Positions 29,153 to 38,695 of a stretch of 64,000 nt of DNA are shown here, piece after piece (positions within the stretch are counted from its first letter, which is position 1; every line of letters starts with the position of its first letter). The stretch covers positions 744,001-808,000 of the forward strand of contig NZ_LGKN01000003.1 of NCBI RefSeq assembly GCF_001306175.1, given 5' to 3'. The notes below the pieces were generated by a model. The model searched no databases, was not told where the DNA came from, and saw only the letters and a program-made list of their open reading frames with translations. The position numbers and the translations under genes are program-made. This stretch comes from Ardenticatena maritima. GTDB taxonomy: Bacteria; Chloroflexota; Anaerolineae; Ardenticatenales; Ardenticatenaceae.

Positions 29153-30664
29153 ATGACGAACCCACCTTTTGAGAAAATTCTCATCGCCAACCGCGGCGAA
29201 ATTGCCGTGCGCATCATTCGCGCCTGCCGTGAACTCGGCGTGCGCACCGTCGCCGTCTATTCCGACGCGGACGCACACGCGCGCCACGTCTTTCTGGCAG
29301 ACGAAGCCGTCCACATCGGCGCCGCCCCCGCTACTGATTCCTACCTGCGCGGCGAGCGCATCATCGAAGCCGCCCTGCAAACCGGCGCCCAAGCCATCCA
29401 CCCCGGCTACGGCTTCCTCTCCGAAAACGCCGACTTTGCCGAAGCCGTCAACGCCGCCGGATTGGTCTTCATCGGTCCACCGCCCGACGCTATCCGCGCC
29501 ATGGGGAGCAAAACCGCCGCGCGCGAAACCATGCAGCGCGCCGGCGTCCCCGTCGTCCCCGGCTACCAAGGCGGTGGCGCGTTTGAAGACTACGCCGCCG
29601 CCGCCGAGCGCATCGGCTACCCCATCCTGGTGAAAGCCGCCGCCGGTGGTGGTGGAAAAGGCATGCGCATCGTTGAACACCCCAACACCCTGCGCGACGC
29701 CATCGAAGCCGCCCAGCGCGAAGCCCAAAAAGCCTTTGGCGACGGGCGCGTCTATCTCGAAAAATACGTGCGCGAACCGCACCACGTCGAAGTGCAAGTG
29801 CTGGCGGATACCCACGGCACGGTACTGCACCTCTGCGAACGCGAGTGCTCCGTCCAGCGCCGCCACCAAAAAATCATCGAAGAAAGCCCATCCCCCCTGC
29901 TCGATGAGGCGCTGCGTGAACGCATGGGCGCGGCTGCTGTCGCCGCCGCCCGCGCCGTCGGGTATGTCAACGCGGGCACGGTTGAATTCCTTGTGGACGC
30001 CGACCGCAACTTCTACTTTCTGGAAATGAACACACGCCTGCAAGTCGAGCACCCCGTGACCGAACTGGTCGTTGGGCTGGACCTCGTGAAGTGGCAATTG
30101 CGTATTGCCGCCGGCGAACGCCTGCCCTTCACACAAAGCGACATCCGTCAGCATGGGCACGCTATCGAATGCCGTATCTACGCCGAAGACCCCGCCAACG
30201 GCTTTCTGCCCGCCACCGGCACCATTCTGAAAGCCGTCGAACCGTCCACGCCCTGGGTGCGTGTGGATACCGGCGTGGGCACGGGCGACACCATCACCCA
30301 CTACTACGACCCCATGATTGCCAAACTCATCGTGTGGGGCGAAACACGCACCGACGCCATCGCGCGCATGGAACAAGCCTTGCGCGACTACACCCTGCTG
30401 GGCATCACCCACAACATCCCCTTTCTGCTCGACGTGCTCCACCACCCGGATTTCCAGCATGGGCGCGTCACAACCGATTGGGTGGAAAAAACCATGCTCC
30501 CCTGGACACAGACATGCCCCCCCATCAACGACGACGTGCTGATCGCTGCCGTGCTTGCCGATTTTCTGGAACAAGCATCGCCGGTCTCGGGGGCGTCCAC
30601 CGCCGCCGACCCAACAGGCGACCCCTACAGCCCGTGGAACATTGCCGACCGGTTCGGCAGATGA
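29153..30664 (+). CDS. accC: Biotin carboxylase subunit of acyl-CoA carboxylase
   Basis: 503 residues. ATP-grasp enzyme that carboxylates biotin on the carrier protein. Visible: N-terminal FEKILIANRGEIAVRIIRAC, the glycine-rich ATP loop AAAGGGGKGMRIV, HHVEVQVLADTHG, ERECSVQRRHQKIIEE, and EMNTRLQVEHPVTE with the catalytic Glu and Arg. It is longer than E. coli AccC (about 450) by a short C-terminal tail but lacks the fused biotinyl domain of MccA/PccA; that domain is the next gene. Good RBS (AGAGGAG). Confidence 0.94.
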   Translation: MTNPPFEKILIANRGEIAVRIIRACRELGVRTVAVYSDADAHARHVFLADEAVHIGAAPATDSYLRGERIIEAALQTGAQAIHPGYGFLSENADFAEAVNAAGLVFIGPPPDAIRAMGSKTAARETMQRAGVPVVPGYQGGGAFEDYAAAAERIGYPILVKAAAGGGGKGMRIVEHPNTLRDAIEAAQREAQKAFGDGRVYLEKYVREPHHVEVQVLADTHGTVLHLCERECSVQRRHQKIIEESPSPLLDEALRERMGAAAVAAARAVGYVNAGTVEFLVDADRNFYFLEMNTRLQVEHPVTELVVGLDLVKWQLRIAAGERLPFTQSDIRQHGHAIECRIYAEDPANGFLPATGTILKAVEPSTPWVRVDTGVGTGDTITHYYDPMIAKLIVWGETRTDAIARMEQALRDYTLLGITHNIPFLLDVLHHPDFQHGRVTTDWVEKTMLPWTQTCPPINDDVLIAAVLADFLEQASPVSGASTAADPTGDPYSPWNIADRFGR

Positions 30665-30756
30665 AGAAAATTCGACAGCCGCCGGCATCGCAACACATCA
30701 ACTTTTCATGCTGAACATGTAGAACCAAACACGAGCCAAGAGACGGGGATACCATC

Positions 30757-31248
30757 ATGGAACGGTATTACGAATACAACGGCGAGATTTACACCGTTCG
30801 CATCGAATCGCTGGGCGAAACGTTTCGCATCACGATTGGCGACCGTCAATACACGGTCGAAGCCGCGCTTGTCGAAACGGGACGCCTGCGCGCCATCGTT
30901 GAAGGGCGCCACCTCGACATCGTGACGGCGCGCCAGAACCGCAACCGCTACGTCGCCCTGGACGGTGAAACGTACCACCTGCGGCAACTCGCCAGCAAAC
31001 GCAAACGACGTGTGGGCGAACAAGGCGGGGGAAGCCTGGAAGCACAAATGCCGGGGCAAGTGGTGAGTGTGCTGGTAGAAGAGGGGCAAGCCGTGCAAGC
31101 CGGTCAGCCGCTGATCATTCTGGAAGCGATGAAAATGGAACTGCGCATCACCGCCCCCGCGGACGGCATCGTGACCAAACTCTATTGCCAGCCGGGGGAC
31201 GTGGTGGAACGTGGTCAAAAACTGGTGGACGTCAGCGATGAAGCCTAA
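30757..31248 (+). CDS. Biotin carboxyl carrier protein
   Basis: 163 residues. The C-terminal 75 residues are a biotinyl domain, with the biotinylated lysine in ILEAMKMELRI and the hallmark APADGIVTKLYCQPGD. The N-terminal 85 residues form a beta-rich domain like the BT domain of propionyl-CoA carboxylase alpha chains, suggesting this is the split-off C-terminal portion of an MccA/PccA-like protein. Partner of the biotin carboxylase 92 bp upstream; that gap holds only an RBS-bearing leader. Confidence 0.92.
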   Translation: MERYYEYNGEIYTVRIESLGETFRITIGDRQYTVEAALVETGRLRAIVEGRHLDIVTARQNRNRYVALDGETYHLRQLASKRKRRVGEQGGGSLEAQMPGQVVSVLVEEGQAVQAGQPLIILEAMKMELRITAPADGIVTKLYCQPGDVVERGQKLVDVSDEA

Positions 31249-32725
31249 CGCCCTTTGGAAAGCCGTCCTGTTCCTCTGCGGCGTGCTGTTCATCATCAGC
31301 ACCCCGCACATCCACACACGCGCTGAATCGCCCGCCCCCCAGGCGACGACGCCCGAAGAGCAATTCGAGCAAGCGGCGGGCGTCATGGGGCGCAACGAGG
31401 CTTTTTTCCGGCTCGCCAACGCGCTGAGCGAGCCGCTTGCCGCGTCCTACCGCGCCCCCGCTCCACCCACCCCCTCGCTCAACGCGCACCATGCGCCGCT
31501 CGGCGCTACCGACACCGCCGTCTATCTGCCGTTGGTCCGCAAAGACGCCCCCGCCGCCATGGTGGAACGCCGCGCCATCTGGTTGACGCGCTTCGACTGG
31601 ACCAGCGCCGCCCGTGTTGTAGGTCCCGCCGACCTGGATACCGCCCTCGACAACATCGCCACCGCCGGCTTCAACACCATTTTGTTCCAGGTGCGCGGGA
31701 ATGGCGACGCCTTCTACACCCCAGGGTTGGAGCCGTGGTCGGCGCGGCTGACGGGGAGTTACGCCGCCACACTGGGGCAAAACCCCGGTTGGGACCCGCT
31801 GGCGTACCTCATCGAAAAAGCGCACGCCCGCGGTATCGAAGTCCATGCGTATGTCAACACCTATCCGGCGTGGCTTCCACCGCCTGAAGGGCAAGGCGAC
31901 CTTGCGCCGCCCGCCACAACACCGGCGCACATGTTCGACACCTTCACCTACGGCCCCGACTACAACGCCCATCCCGGCGTCTATGGCATGGGGTACAAGT
32001 GGCGCGTACACGACACCAGCGGCACCCCCATGCCCCTGCAATGGAGTGAGTATCTCTGGGCAAGCCCCGGCGTGGATGAAGTGCAACAACACATCCTCAA
32101 CGTCATCACCGACATCGTGGCGCGCTATCCAGTGGACGGCGTGCATCTCGATTTCATCCGCTACCCCGGTCCATCGTACTCGTTCGACCCGTACAGCAAC
32201 GCCGCCGCAGGCGACACCCATACCGCCGCCCGCGACCAATGGCAACGCGACCGCATCACCTGGATGGTCGCGCAAACCTACGCCGCCACGCGCACCTACC
32301 GCCCCAATGCGTGGGTGAGCGCCGCCGTCTGGCCCTACTACACCGACCGCGGATTGCTCCCCGGCGCCGCCTGGTTTGGCTACGATCACTACTTCCAGGA
32401 TTCGCACGGCTGGCTGGCAAGCGGCGTGATTGACGCCATCATGCCCATGCTCTACGGCGGCTATTCAGACACCTACGACACATGGGTGGCGCTCATGCAC
32501 GACCATCTCAACGCCGCGGCTGGTCGCCACGTCTATCCCGGCATCGGCGGCTACAACATGACGGACTTCGCCGACCTGGCGCAACGCATCGAAGCCGCAC
32601 GCGCGGCGGGCGCACCGGGGCACGCCATCTTTTCGTACGACGTGCTCGCGTACCGCGGCTGGTTCGACGACCTCGCCAACGGTCCCTACGCCACGCCCGC
32701 CGTCCCCCCGCCACGCTCATGGTGA
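31238..32725 (+). CDS. Secreted GH10-like (GHL10/DUF187) glycosyl hydrolase
   Basis: 495 residues from ATG 31238, overlapping the end of the carrier-protein gene by 11 bp. A signal peptide (ALWKAVLFLCGVLFIIST) precedes a low-complexity stretch of about 80 residues and a TIM barrel: ERRAIWLTRFDW, AGFNTILFQVRGNGDAFY, ARGIEVHAYVNTYPAWLPP, DGVHLDFIRYPG and a later IMPMLYGG. GHL10 proteins are thought to cleave peptidoglycan or other glycans. The last 9 bp overlap the convergent cinA gene. Confidence 0.83.
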   Translation: MKPNALWKAVLFLCGVLFIISTPHIHTRAESPAPQATTPEEQFEQAAGVMGRNEAFFRLANALSEPLAASYRAPAPPTPSLNAHHAPLGATDTAVYLPLVRKDAPAAMVERRAIWLTRFDWTSAARVVGPADLDTALDNIATAGFNTILFQVRGNGDAFYTPGLEPWSARLTGSYAATLGQNPGWDPLAYLIEKAHARGIEVHAYVNTYPAWLPPPEGQGDLAPPATTPAHMFDTFTYGPDYNAHPGVYGMGYKWRVHDTSGTPMPLQWSEYLWASPGVDEVQQHILNVITDIVARYPVDGVHLDFIRYPGPSYSFDPYSNAAAGDTHTAARDQWQRDRITWMVAQTYAATRTYRPNAWVSAAVWPYYTDRGLLPGAAWFGYDHYFQDSHGWLASGVIDAIMPMLYGGYSDTYDTWVALMHDHLNAAAGRHVYPGIGGYNMTDFADLAQRIEAARAAGAPGHAIFSYDVLAYRGWFDDLANGPYATPAVPPPRSW

Positions 32726-33898
32726 AGCCATCAGCAGCGTGCGGCGCACAACATCAAGCGCACGGTTGCGCACCCAACTGAGCGAGTGCTCATCGGCGCC
32801 GCCCAGCCCCAACGCCTTGCAATGCACCTGCTCGCCCAGCGCCAGCGCGACCACCGTTTCGCCACGCTGCTCACCGTACAACCCTTCATTCGCGCCTGCT
32901 GTGCCCAGCACCACCAGCGCCCACGCCGCGCCGTGCGCCTCGCGCGCATCCTGCGCCCAGCGCTCCGCTTCCGCACACGAGACCGCCTCAGGCTGAACCA
33001 CCTCGGCGGCTTGCACCACCTCGGGCGCGACCGCCCGCAACCGCGCCGCAATCTCGCCGCGCGTGTTGCTTTCAATCACCACGCCGCGCCCAAAACGCGC
33101 CAGCGCCTGCGCCACGACACCTTCCAGCGTCTCATCGTCCGCGCCATAAATCGCATCGCCCAGCCGCTTGCGAATCACCCGCTCCACCTGGGCAATCATC
33201 ACATCGGCTTGCTTCTCATTGGGGGCGCGTGCGGTAATGCGCACATCAACCTGCCCGCTATGCGCCGCCAGTCCCACCGTGGGGTTCGCGCCCTCTTCCA
33301 AATCGGCAATCTGTTCATCAATCAGGCTTTCGCCCACGCCCACCGTGTGCAACACGCGAATTTTGATGACCACATCTTCACCCACCAACCGGCGCAAAAA
33401 GGGCGCGACCTGCTCATCCATCATGCGCTTCATCTCGCGCGGCACGCCCGGCATGGCAATCACATAACGCCCGTCGTGTTCCACAAGCAAGCCCGGCGCC
33501 GTCCCAATGGGGTTCGGCAACACCTGCGCCCCTTCGGGCACATCCGCCTGACGCAAATTGTTGGCGCTTGGCTCGCGCCCCCAGCGCCGAAACAGGGCGG
33601 TAATGTGCGCCACCAACTCAGGGTCGCGCACAAGCAGGCGTCCCGTCGCATCGGCTATCGCTTCGCGCGTCATATCGTCCACCGTGGGACCCAATCCGCC
33701 CGTGGTCAACACCACATCGGCGCGCTGCATCGCCAGCCGAATGGCGTTGGCAATGCGTTCGCGATTATCCCCCACCGTGGTTTTGTAATAGAGGTTGACC
33801 CCCAACGCCGCCAAACGCTGCGCCAGCCAGGCGGCGTTCGTGTCCACAATCTGCCCCAACAACAACTCCGTTCCAATGGTGATGATTTCAGCATTCAT
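32717..33898 (-). CDS. cinA: CinA-family protein with degenerate amidohydrolase domain
   Basis: 393 residues from ATG 33898 (GGAGCGAG upstream). N-terminal MoaB/MPT-binding-like domain: IITIGTELLLGQIVDTNAAW, LTTGGLGPTVDDMT, PNPIGTAPG and MPGVPREMKRMM, as in ADP-ribose pyrophosphatase/competence CinA. The C-terminal domain aligns with nicotinamide-nucleotide amidase (PncC), but the usual ESCTGG motif reads ESNTRG and the following conserved region is poorly kept. Amidase activity is therefore doubtful while the N-terminal function is probably intact. Confidence 0.87.
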   Translation of the reverse strand: MNAEIITIGTELLLGQIVDTNAAWLAQRLAALGVNLYYKTTVGDNRERIANAIRLAMQRADVVLTTGGLGPTVDDMTREAIADATGRLLVRDPELVAHITALFRRWGREPSANNLRQADVPEGAQVLPNPIGTAPGLLVEHDGRYVIAMPGVPREMKRMMDEQVAPFLRRLVGEDVVIKIRVLHTVGVGESLIDEQIADLEEGANPTVGLAAHSGQVDVRITARAPNEKQADVMIAQVERVIRKRLGDAIYGADDETLEGVVAQALARFGRGVVIESNTRGEIAARLRAVAPEVVQAAEVVQPEAVSCAEAERWAQDAREAHGAAWALVVLGTAGANEGLYGEQRGETVVALALGEQVHCKALGLGGADEHSLSWVRNRALDVVRRTLLMASP

Positions 33899-33917
33899 GC
33901 AGGCTCGCTCCAAAGTG

Positions 33918-33946
33918 TTGGCATTGATTTTGTTCAATGCTATTCT
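33918..33946 (+). promoter_or_regulatory. Promoter for the nitrilase-fold gene
   Basis: TTGGCA (33918-33923), exactly 17 bp, TATTCT (33941-33946), 42 bp before the start codon in the cinA divergent interval. Confidence 0.5.
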
Positions 33947-33987
33947 ACGCATAACATCGAAAGAGCAACAGACGAGAGGAGGCCCCC

Positions 33988-35271
33988 ATGAACACCCACA
34001 TCACCGCGGCGGTTGTCCAGGCTTCATGGCGGCGGCTCGCCGACGCCGACGAGGTGCGCAGCGAACTGAAACGCTATTTGCGGCTGGTGCGCAACAAAGG
34101 CGCCGACCTCGCCGTCCTTCCCGAACAATTCGGCCTCATGTTGGCTATTCCATTGGCAAGCGGGTTGCGCGGCAGTTTGGTGAAAAAAGCCATTGGCGGG
34201 CGTGGTTTTTGGGGGAAACTGGTGGGGGCGCTCAGCGGTGGCGCAGCGGAAATACTGGGCGGCTTGCCGGCGGTCCTTCCGCGGCTTATCGCTGAACAGA
34301 GCGACGTCATGCGCGATACGTATGTGGAACTGCTCAGCGCCGCCGCCCGCGAGCACGCCGTCTATCTCGTCGGCGGCTCGCTCTACCTGCAAGATGAAGA
34401 TGGGCAGGTGCGCGCCATGAGCCCCGTGTTCGACCGCACGGGCGACTTGCTGGGCTGGCAAGCCAAATTCCACCTGGACCCCATGGATGAAGCCTACGCC
34501 ATGCCCGGCGACACACTCAACACGTTTGAAACCGAGTTCGGGCGCTTGGGCGTGCTCCTGGGGGGCGACATCCTCTACCCCGAACTCACCCGCGCGCTCG
34601 CCTACCGTGGCGTTGTCGCGCTGGCAAACCCCGCCCTGGCGACAACCCCCGCCGAATGGCAGCGCATGCGCATTGTGCTGAACGCGCGCGCGCAAGAAAA
34701 TCAGATTTTTGCGGCGCAAGCCTTCCTCATCGGCGACAACGAATTTACCCCCGAAATCGGCGATACGTTTGAAGGCAAATCCGGCATTGTGGCGCCTGTG
34801 GAACTCACGCCCCGCACGGACGGCATCCTCGTCGAAGTCGGTTCGCCCAAAGCCGAAGGCGTCGTCAGTGCGGCGTGGGATTTTGCGGCACTCCGCCATC
34901 TGTGGGAAACGGGCAGCGCCCAGCCACGCCGCACCATGCGCAGCCACATTTTCCACGATTTGCTGCACTTTGATTACCAGAGCGGCGCAACCATCGAAGA
35001 ACGCTTCCACGCCATTGAGGAGACGCGCCGGCATCCGGTGTTGCCCGCGCCTGAGCCGACGGTCTTGCGCCCCGAAGGTGAATGGCCCGGCGAGGCGGAA
35101 GCCAAGCGCATCGAAGCATACGAAGTTCCAGAGGAAGAGATTGCCCCCACAGGCGACCTGATCGCCGACGTGAGCGCCGAAGCCGACGCGCTCACGGGAC
35201 CGCTCAATGCAGAGGAGACCGCCGAGACTGAGGAACAGCCGTCGGACGAATCGGGGGAACAGAGCGCGTAA
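33988..35271 (+). CDS. Nitrilase-superfamily protein lacking the catalytic cysteine
   Basis: 427 residues, strong RBS (GAGAGGAGG). Carbon-nitrogen hydrolase fold: Glu46 in LAVLPEQFG and Lys160 in LLGWQAKFHLDP occupy catalytic positions. The third residue is absent: where active members read ICxD, this reads LGGDILYPEL, with Gly192 encoded by GGG at 34561. Residues 60-100 carry an unusual hydrophobic or glycine-rich insert, and an acidic tail of about 100 residues is added. Probably a non-catalytic or altered-activity member; role unknown. Confidence 0.8.
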   Translation: MNTHITAAVVQASWRRLADADEVRSELKRYLRLVRNKGADLAVLPEQFGLMLAIPLASGLRGSLVKKAIGGRGFWGKLVGALSGGAAEILGGLPAVLPRLIAEQSDVMRDTYVELLSAAAREHAVYLVGGSLYLQDEDGQVRAMSPVFDRTGDLLGWQAKFHLDPMDEAYAMPGDTLNTFETEFGRLGVLLGGDILYPELTRALAYRGVVALANPALATTPAEWQRMRIVLNARAQENQIFAAQAFLIGDNEFTPEIGDTFEGKSGIVAPVELTPRTDGILVEVGSPKAEGVVSAAWDFAALRHLWETGSAQPRRTMRSHIFHDLLHFDYQSGATIEERFHAIEETRRHPVLPAPEPTVLRPEGEWPGEAEAKRIEAYEVPEEEIAPTGDLIADVSAEADALTGPLNAEETAETEEQPSDESGEQSA

Positions 35272-35288
35272 ACCGCTCAGCCACACAG

Positions 35289-35320
35289 AAAAAGGGGGCG
35301 AAGCATCGCCCCCTTTTTTT
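35289..35320. terminator. Bidirectional terminator between nitrilase-fold gene and trpA
   Basis: AAAAAGGGGGCGA and TCGCCCCCTTTTT form a stem around AGCA, followed by T on both strands; it ends the trp operon and the convergent gene. Confidence 0.93.
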
Positions 35321-35325
35321 GCGCC

Positions 35326-36129
35326 TTACGAACGTGCAGGCGTCCCGACCGCTTCACGCAATTGGCGCACAAACGCCTGCGCGGCGGCAATCGCATCGTC
35401 AGCCGCGCCAATGGTGCGCAACAACGCACTCCCCACAATCACACCATCGGCAATCTGCGCCACCATGGCGGCTTGCTCCGGGCGCGAGATACCAAACCCC
35501 ACCGCCAGCGGTAAATCGGTCGCGCGGCGCACCCGCGCCACAAAATCCGCCAGGTCGGGCGGCAACTGGTCGCGCGCACCGGTGACGCCCGTCAGCGAGA
35601 CCAGGTAGATGAACCCCTGGGCGCGCTCGGCAACCAGGCACACACGCGCATCATCCGAAGTTGGCGCCAGCAAGAAGATGAGCGCCACGCCCTGCGCCTG
35701 CAAGGCGGCGCGTAATTCGTCGGCTTCTTCGGGGGGCAAATCGGGAACAATGACGCCGTCAGCCCCTGCGCGGGCGGCTTCTTCGGCAAAGCGCGCCACC
35801 CCCATTTGCAAGATGGGGTTGTAATAGCCCATCAGAATCAACGGCACTTCCACGCCCCGCGCACGCAACGCCGCCACCTGTTCCAGACAGCGCGCCAACG
35901 TCATGCCGTTTTCCAGCGCCTGTTGCGACGTTGCCTGAATTGTTGCGCCGTCCGCCAGCGGGTCGCTGAACGGCACGCCCAATTCGATGAGGTCTGCGCC
36001 CGCTTCAACCAGCGCGGGCACAAGGTCGAGAGCGCTTTCCAACTCAGGGTAGCCCATGGTGATGAAGGGCATGAGCGCGGCACGCCCTTCACGGCGAACA
36101 CGGTCGAATGTAGCAGTGATACGGTTCAT
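35326..36129 (-). CDS. trpA: Tryptophan synthase alpha chain
   Basis: 267 residues; cleaves indole-glycerol phosphate to indole, passed to TrpB. TIM barrel with [20 protein letters not shown], the catalytic Glu in [17 protein letters not shown] and Asp in [13 protein letters not shown] region, [15 protein letters not shown] phosphate loop. Overlaps trpB by 4 bp. Last gene of the operon, ending 5 bp from the terminator. Confidence 0.97.
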   Translation of the reverse strand: MNRITATFDRVRREGRAALMPFITMGYPELESALDLVPALVEAGADLIELGVPFSDPLADGATIQATSQQALENGMTLARCLEQVAALRARGVEVPLILMGYYNPILQMGVARFAEEAARAGADGVIVPDLPPEEADELRAALQAQGVALIFLLAPTSDDARVCLVAERAQGFIYLVSLTGVTGARDQLPPDLADFVARVRRATDLPLAVGFGISRPEQAAMVAQIADGVIVGSALLRTIGAADDAIAAAQAFVRQLREAVGTPARS

Positions 36130-37325
36130 ACGTCCACCCCCAGAGCCGCGGCAACAGTGTGCATGTCTTTATCGCCCCGCCCGCTGATGTTGACAATCAT
36201 GATCTGGTCGGGGCGCATGGTCGGCGCGCGTTTGATGGCTTCGGCGACGGCATGGGCGCTTTCCAGCGCGGGGATGATGCCTTCGAGCGCGCTCAGACGC
36301 TGCAAGGCGTCCAGGGCTTCGTCGTCCGTGGCGTAGGTGTACTCGGCGCGCCCCGTTTCGCGCAACCACGCATGTTCGGGACCCACCGCGGCATAATCAA
36401 GCCCCGCCGAGATGCTATGCGTAAGCGCAATTTGCCCGTGTGGGTCTTGCAACACGTATGTTTGCGTCCCGTGCAAGACGCCGACACGCCCCATCTTGGG
36501 GTCGGCAAAGCGTGCGGCGTGTTTTCCGCTTTCAATGCCTTCACCGCCCGCTTCAACCCCCACCATCTGCACCCCTTCGTCCTGGATGAAGGGGTAGAAA
36601 AGCCCAATCGCGTTAGAACCGCCGCCCACACAGGCGATGAGCATATCGGGCAGGCGTCCCTCGGCGGCAAGAATTTGCTCGCGGGCTTCATCGCCAATCA
36701 CCCGTTGAAAATCGCGCACGATGCGCGGGTAGGGGTGCGGTCCCAACGCCGAGCCGAGCAGGTAGTGGGTGGTGCGCACATTGGTCACCCAGTCGCGAAT
36801 GGCTTCGTTGATGGCATCTTTGAGCGTGCGACTGCCGGCGTCCACACTGCGCACTTCCGCGCCCAGCAGTTTCATGCGAAAGACGTTGAGTTTCTGGCGC
36901 TCGATATCCACAGCCCCCATGTACACCACGCATTCCAAGCCCAACAAGGCGCACACGGTGGCGGTAGCAACGCCATGCTGTCCGGCGCCTGTTTCGGCGA
37001 CGATGCGCGTTTTGCCCATTCGCTTGGCGAGCAATGCTTGCCCCAAAGCGTTGTTGATTTTGTGTGCGCCGGTGTGCGCGAGGTCTTCGCGTTTGAGGTA
37101 GATTTTGGCGCCGCCCAGGGCTTCACTGAGCCGCCGCGCAGGCGTCAGCGGGGTTGGACGCCCCGCATAGGTGCGCAACAACGTCTGAAATTCCTCGCGA
37201 AAGGCGGGGTCGGCTTGGGCTTCTTCGTAGGCGGCTTCGAGTTCACGCACCGCCGGCACCAGTGTTTCGGGGATGTACGCGCCGCCGTAGGGGCCAAAGC
37301 GCGGTCCTTGCGGCCATTCAGTCAT
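36126..37325 (-). CDS. trpB: Tryptophan synthase beta chain
   Basis: 399 residues, PLP enzyme joining indole and serine. [20 protein letters not shown] start, PLP lysine in [36 protein letters not shown], the phosphate-binding glycine loop [15 protein letters not shown] and [17 protein letters not shown]. This is the TrpB1 type that pairs with TrpA, overlapping by 4 bp. Good RBS; 59 bp after the HIT gene. Confidence 0.97.
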   Translation of the reverse strand: MTEWPQGPRFGPYGGAYIPETLVPAVRELEAAYEEAQADPAFREEFQTLLRTYAGRPTPLTPARRLSEALGGAKIYLKREDLAHTGAHKINNALGQALLAKRMGKTRIVAETGAGQHGVATATVCALLGLECVVYMGAVDIERQKLNVFRMKLLGAEVRSVDAGSRTLKDAINEAIRDWVTNVRTTHYLLGSALGPHPYPRIVRDFQRVIGDEAREQILAAEGRLPDMLIACVGGGSNAIGLFYPFIQDEGVQMVGVEAGGEGIESGKHAARFADPKMGRVGVLHGTQTYVLQDPHGQIALTHSISAGLDYAAVGPEHAWLRETGRAEYTYATDDEALDALQRLSALEGIIPALESAHAVAEAIKRAPTMRPDQIMIVNISGRGDKDMHTVAAALGVDV

Positions 37326-37384
37326 GGAAAACTCCTTTCTGTTGGATGGCGTTCTGGCTGAGGAAGAAGCGGCGCCCTTGCCAC

Positions 37385-37816
37385 TTACGCCTGGCGGATG
37401 TTCGCCAACGCGGCGCGAATGCGCGCGGCTCGTTCCGCCATGACTTCCTGGGGTTCATACTTGGGCGGTTTACCGAGACGACCATCGTTCTGCCAGCGGG
37501 GGATGAGATGCATATGCACGTGGAACACTTCTTGTCCCGCTGCACGCCCGTTGTTCTGCAAAATGTTGATGCCGTCGGGTTGCAACGCCTCGCGCAGTGC
37601 CTGCATGAGTGGGCGCGCAATGACGCCCATATGCGCCGCGTGCGCTTCGTCCAATTCCCACCAGTAGGGCACATGAACGCGCGGCACAATCAGCAAATGC
37701 CCCGGCGACGCCTGATTGATGTCCAGGAAAACCATGACCAACTCGTCTTCGTGCACCACATGGGCGGGGGCTTCGCCCGCCAAAATGCGGCAGAAAATGC
37801 ACGATGCATCGCGCAT
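37385..37816 (-). CDS. HIT-family nucleotide-binding hydrolase
   Basis: 143 residues of the Hint/Fhit superfamily. [19 protein letters not shown] start, and histidine triad in [13 protein letters not shown]. Members hydrolyse AMP-linked phosphoramidates, including aminoacyl-adenylates bound to lysyl- or other tRNA synthetases. Its place in a trp operon that also carries trpS could reflect clean-up of tryptophanyl-AMP; that link is speculation. Nine bp after trpF. Confidence 0.92.
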   Translation of the reverse strand: MRDASCIFCRILAGEAPAHVVHEDELVMVFLDINQASPGHLLIVPRVHVPYWWELDEAHAAHMGVIARPLMQALREALQPDGINILQNNGRAAGQEVFHVHMHLIPRWQNDGRLGKPPKYEPQEVMAERAARIRAALANIRQA

Positions 37817-37825
37817 AGGCTTCCC

Positions 37826-38542
37826 TCACTCCTGGTCGGTTTGCTGCTCAGCCAGCGCGGCGTCGGCGGTACGCACGGCTTCCACAAAGGCGCGCAGGCG
37901 CGCGTGGTCCTTGCGCCCCTTCTCGCGCTCCACACCGCTCGACACGTCCACGCCCCACGGTTGCACACGTGCGATGGCGGCGCCGACGGTTTCAGGCGTC
38001 AACCCACCCGCCAGCAAAAGGCGGTAGGAACGCGCCAGCACCAACCCCACCGCCCAATCGGCGACAATGCCGGTGCCGCCCACTTCCCAGGGGTGGTAGG
38101 CGTCCATGAGGAATTGGGGCACATGCGCCTCGCGCGGCATGACGTGGGCATACGCGGCGGTGGTGGCTTCGGCATCGCCGCGGGTTTGCGGGCGAATGGC
38201 TTTGAAGGCGCGCGGTGCGAGCATGCGCACTTCGGCGGGGGGTTCGCTCCCATGCAACTGCGCCAGGTCAAGCCCGGCGGTATCGAGAATGGCACGCACG
38301 CGCTCAGGCGCTTCGTCCACAAAGACGCCCACAAAGCGGGGGGCGTCTGCGCCGTAGGTGGCGCGAACTGTTTCGACAATTCGCGCCACCGTTTCAGGCG
38401 TGACGTAGCGCGGGCTTTTGGGGTAGAAAACAAAGCCCAAAAAGTCTGCGCCCGCTTCGGCAGCCGCCAACGCATCATCCTCGTTGGTCAAGCCGCATAT
38501 TTTGATGAAGGTGCGTTCAGCACGCTGCGTTGGTATGCGCAT
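37826..38542 (-). CDS. trpF: Phosphoribosylanthranilate isomerase
   Basis: 238 residues, TIM barrel performing the Amadori rearrangement in tryptophan synthesis. KICGLTNEDDALAAAEAGAD with the catalytic Cys, FVGVFVDEAPERV, LLLAGGLTPETVG and WGVDVSSGVEREKGRKDH with catalytic Asp and phosphate loop. Starts 3 bp after the stop of the small membrane peptide. Confidence 0.96.
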   Translation of the reverse strand: MRIPTQRAERTFIKICGLTNEDDALAAAEAGADFLGFVFYPKSPRYVTPETVARIVETVRATYGADAPRFVGVFVDEAPERVRAILDTAGLDLAQLHGSEPPAEVRMLAPRAFKAIRPQTRGDAEATTAAYAHVMPREAHVPQFLMDAYHPWEVGGTGIVADWAVGLVLARSYRLLLAGGLTPETVGAAIARVQPWGVDVSSGVEREKGRKDHARLRAFVEAVRTADAALAEQQTDQE

Positions 38543-38545
38543 CGC

Positions 38546-38668
38546 TCACTGCCCCAGAACTTGCGAACCGTACAGCAACAGTGTGCCAACAATGCAAAGC
38601 GTCAACACGATAGCCAGTGCAATCACGCCGGCGATAATTCCGCTCAACAATCCACCTTGTCCTTCCAT
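38546..38668 (-). CDS. Small single-helix membrane peptide in the trp operon (40 residues)
   Basis: Too short for usual gene finding. ATG 38668 has an excellent ribosome site (AAGGAGG, 7 bp away), and the frame is intact to TGA at 38546-38548. The sequence MEGQGGLLSGIIAGVIALAI continues as a hydrophobic stretch to about residue 33, then YGSQVLGQ. One transmembrane helix is predicted by eye. It fits exactly between trpS and trpF (27 and 3 bp away), so it is cotranscribed and probably coupled to trpF. Role unknown. Confidence 0.75.
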   Translation of the reverse strand: MEGQGGLLSGIIAGVIALAIVLTLCIVGTLLLYGSQVLGQ

Positions 38669-38695
38669 GAAAAGCCTCCTTGCTTGTGATTGTTT

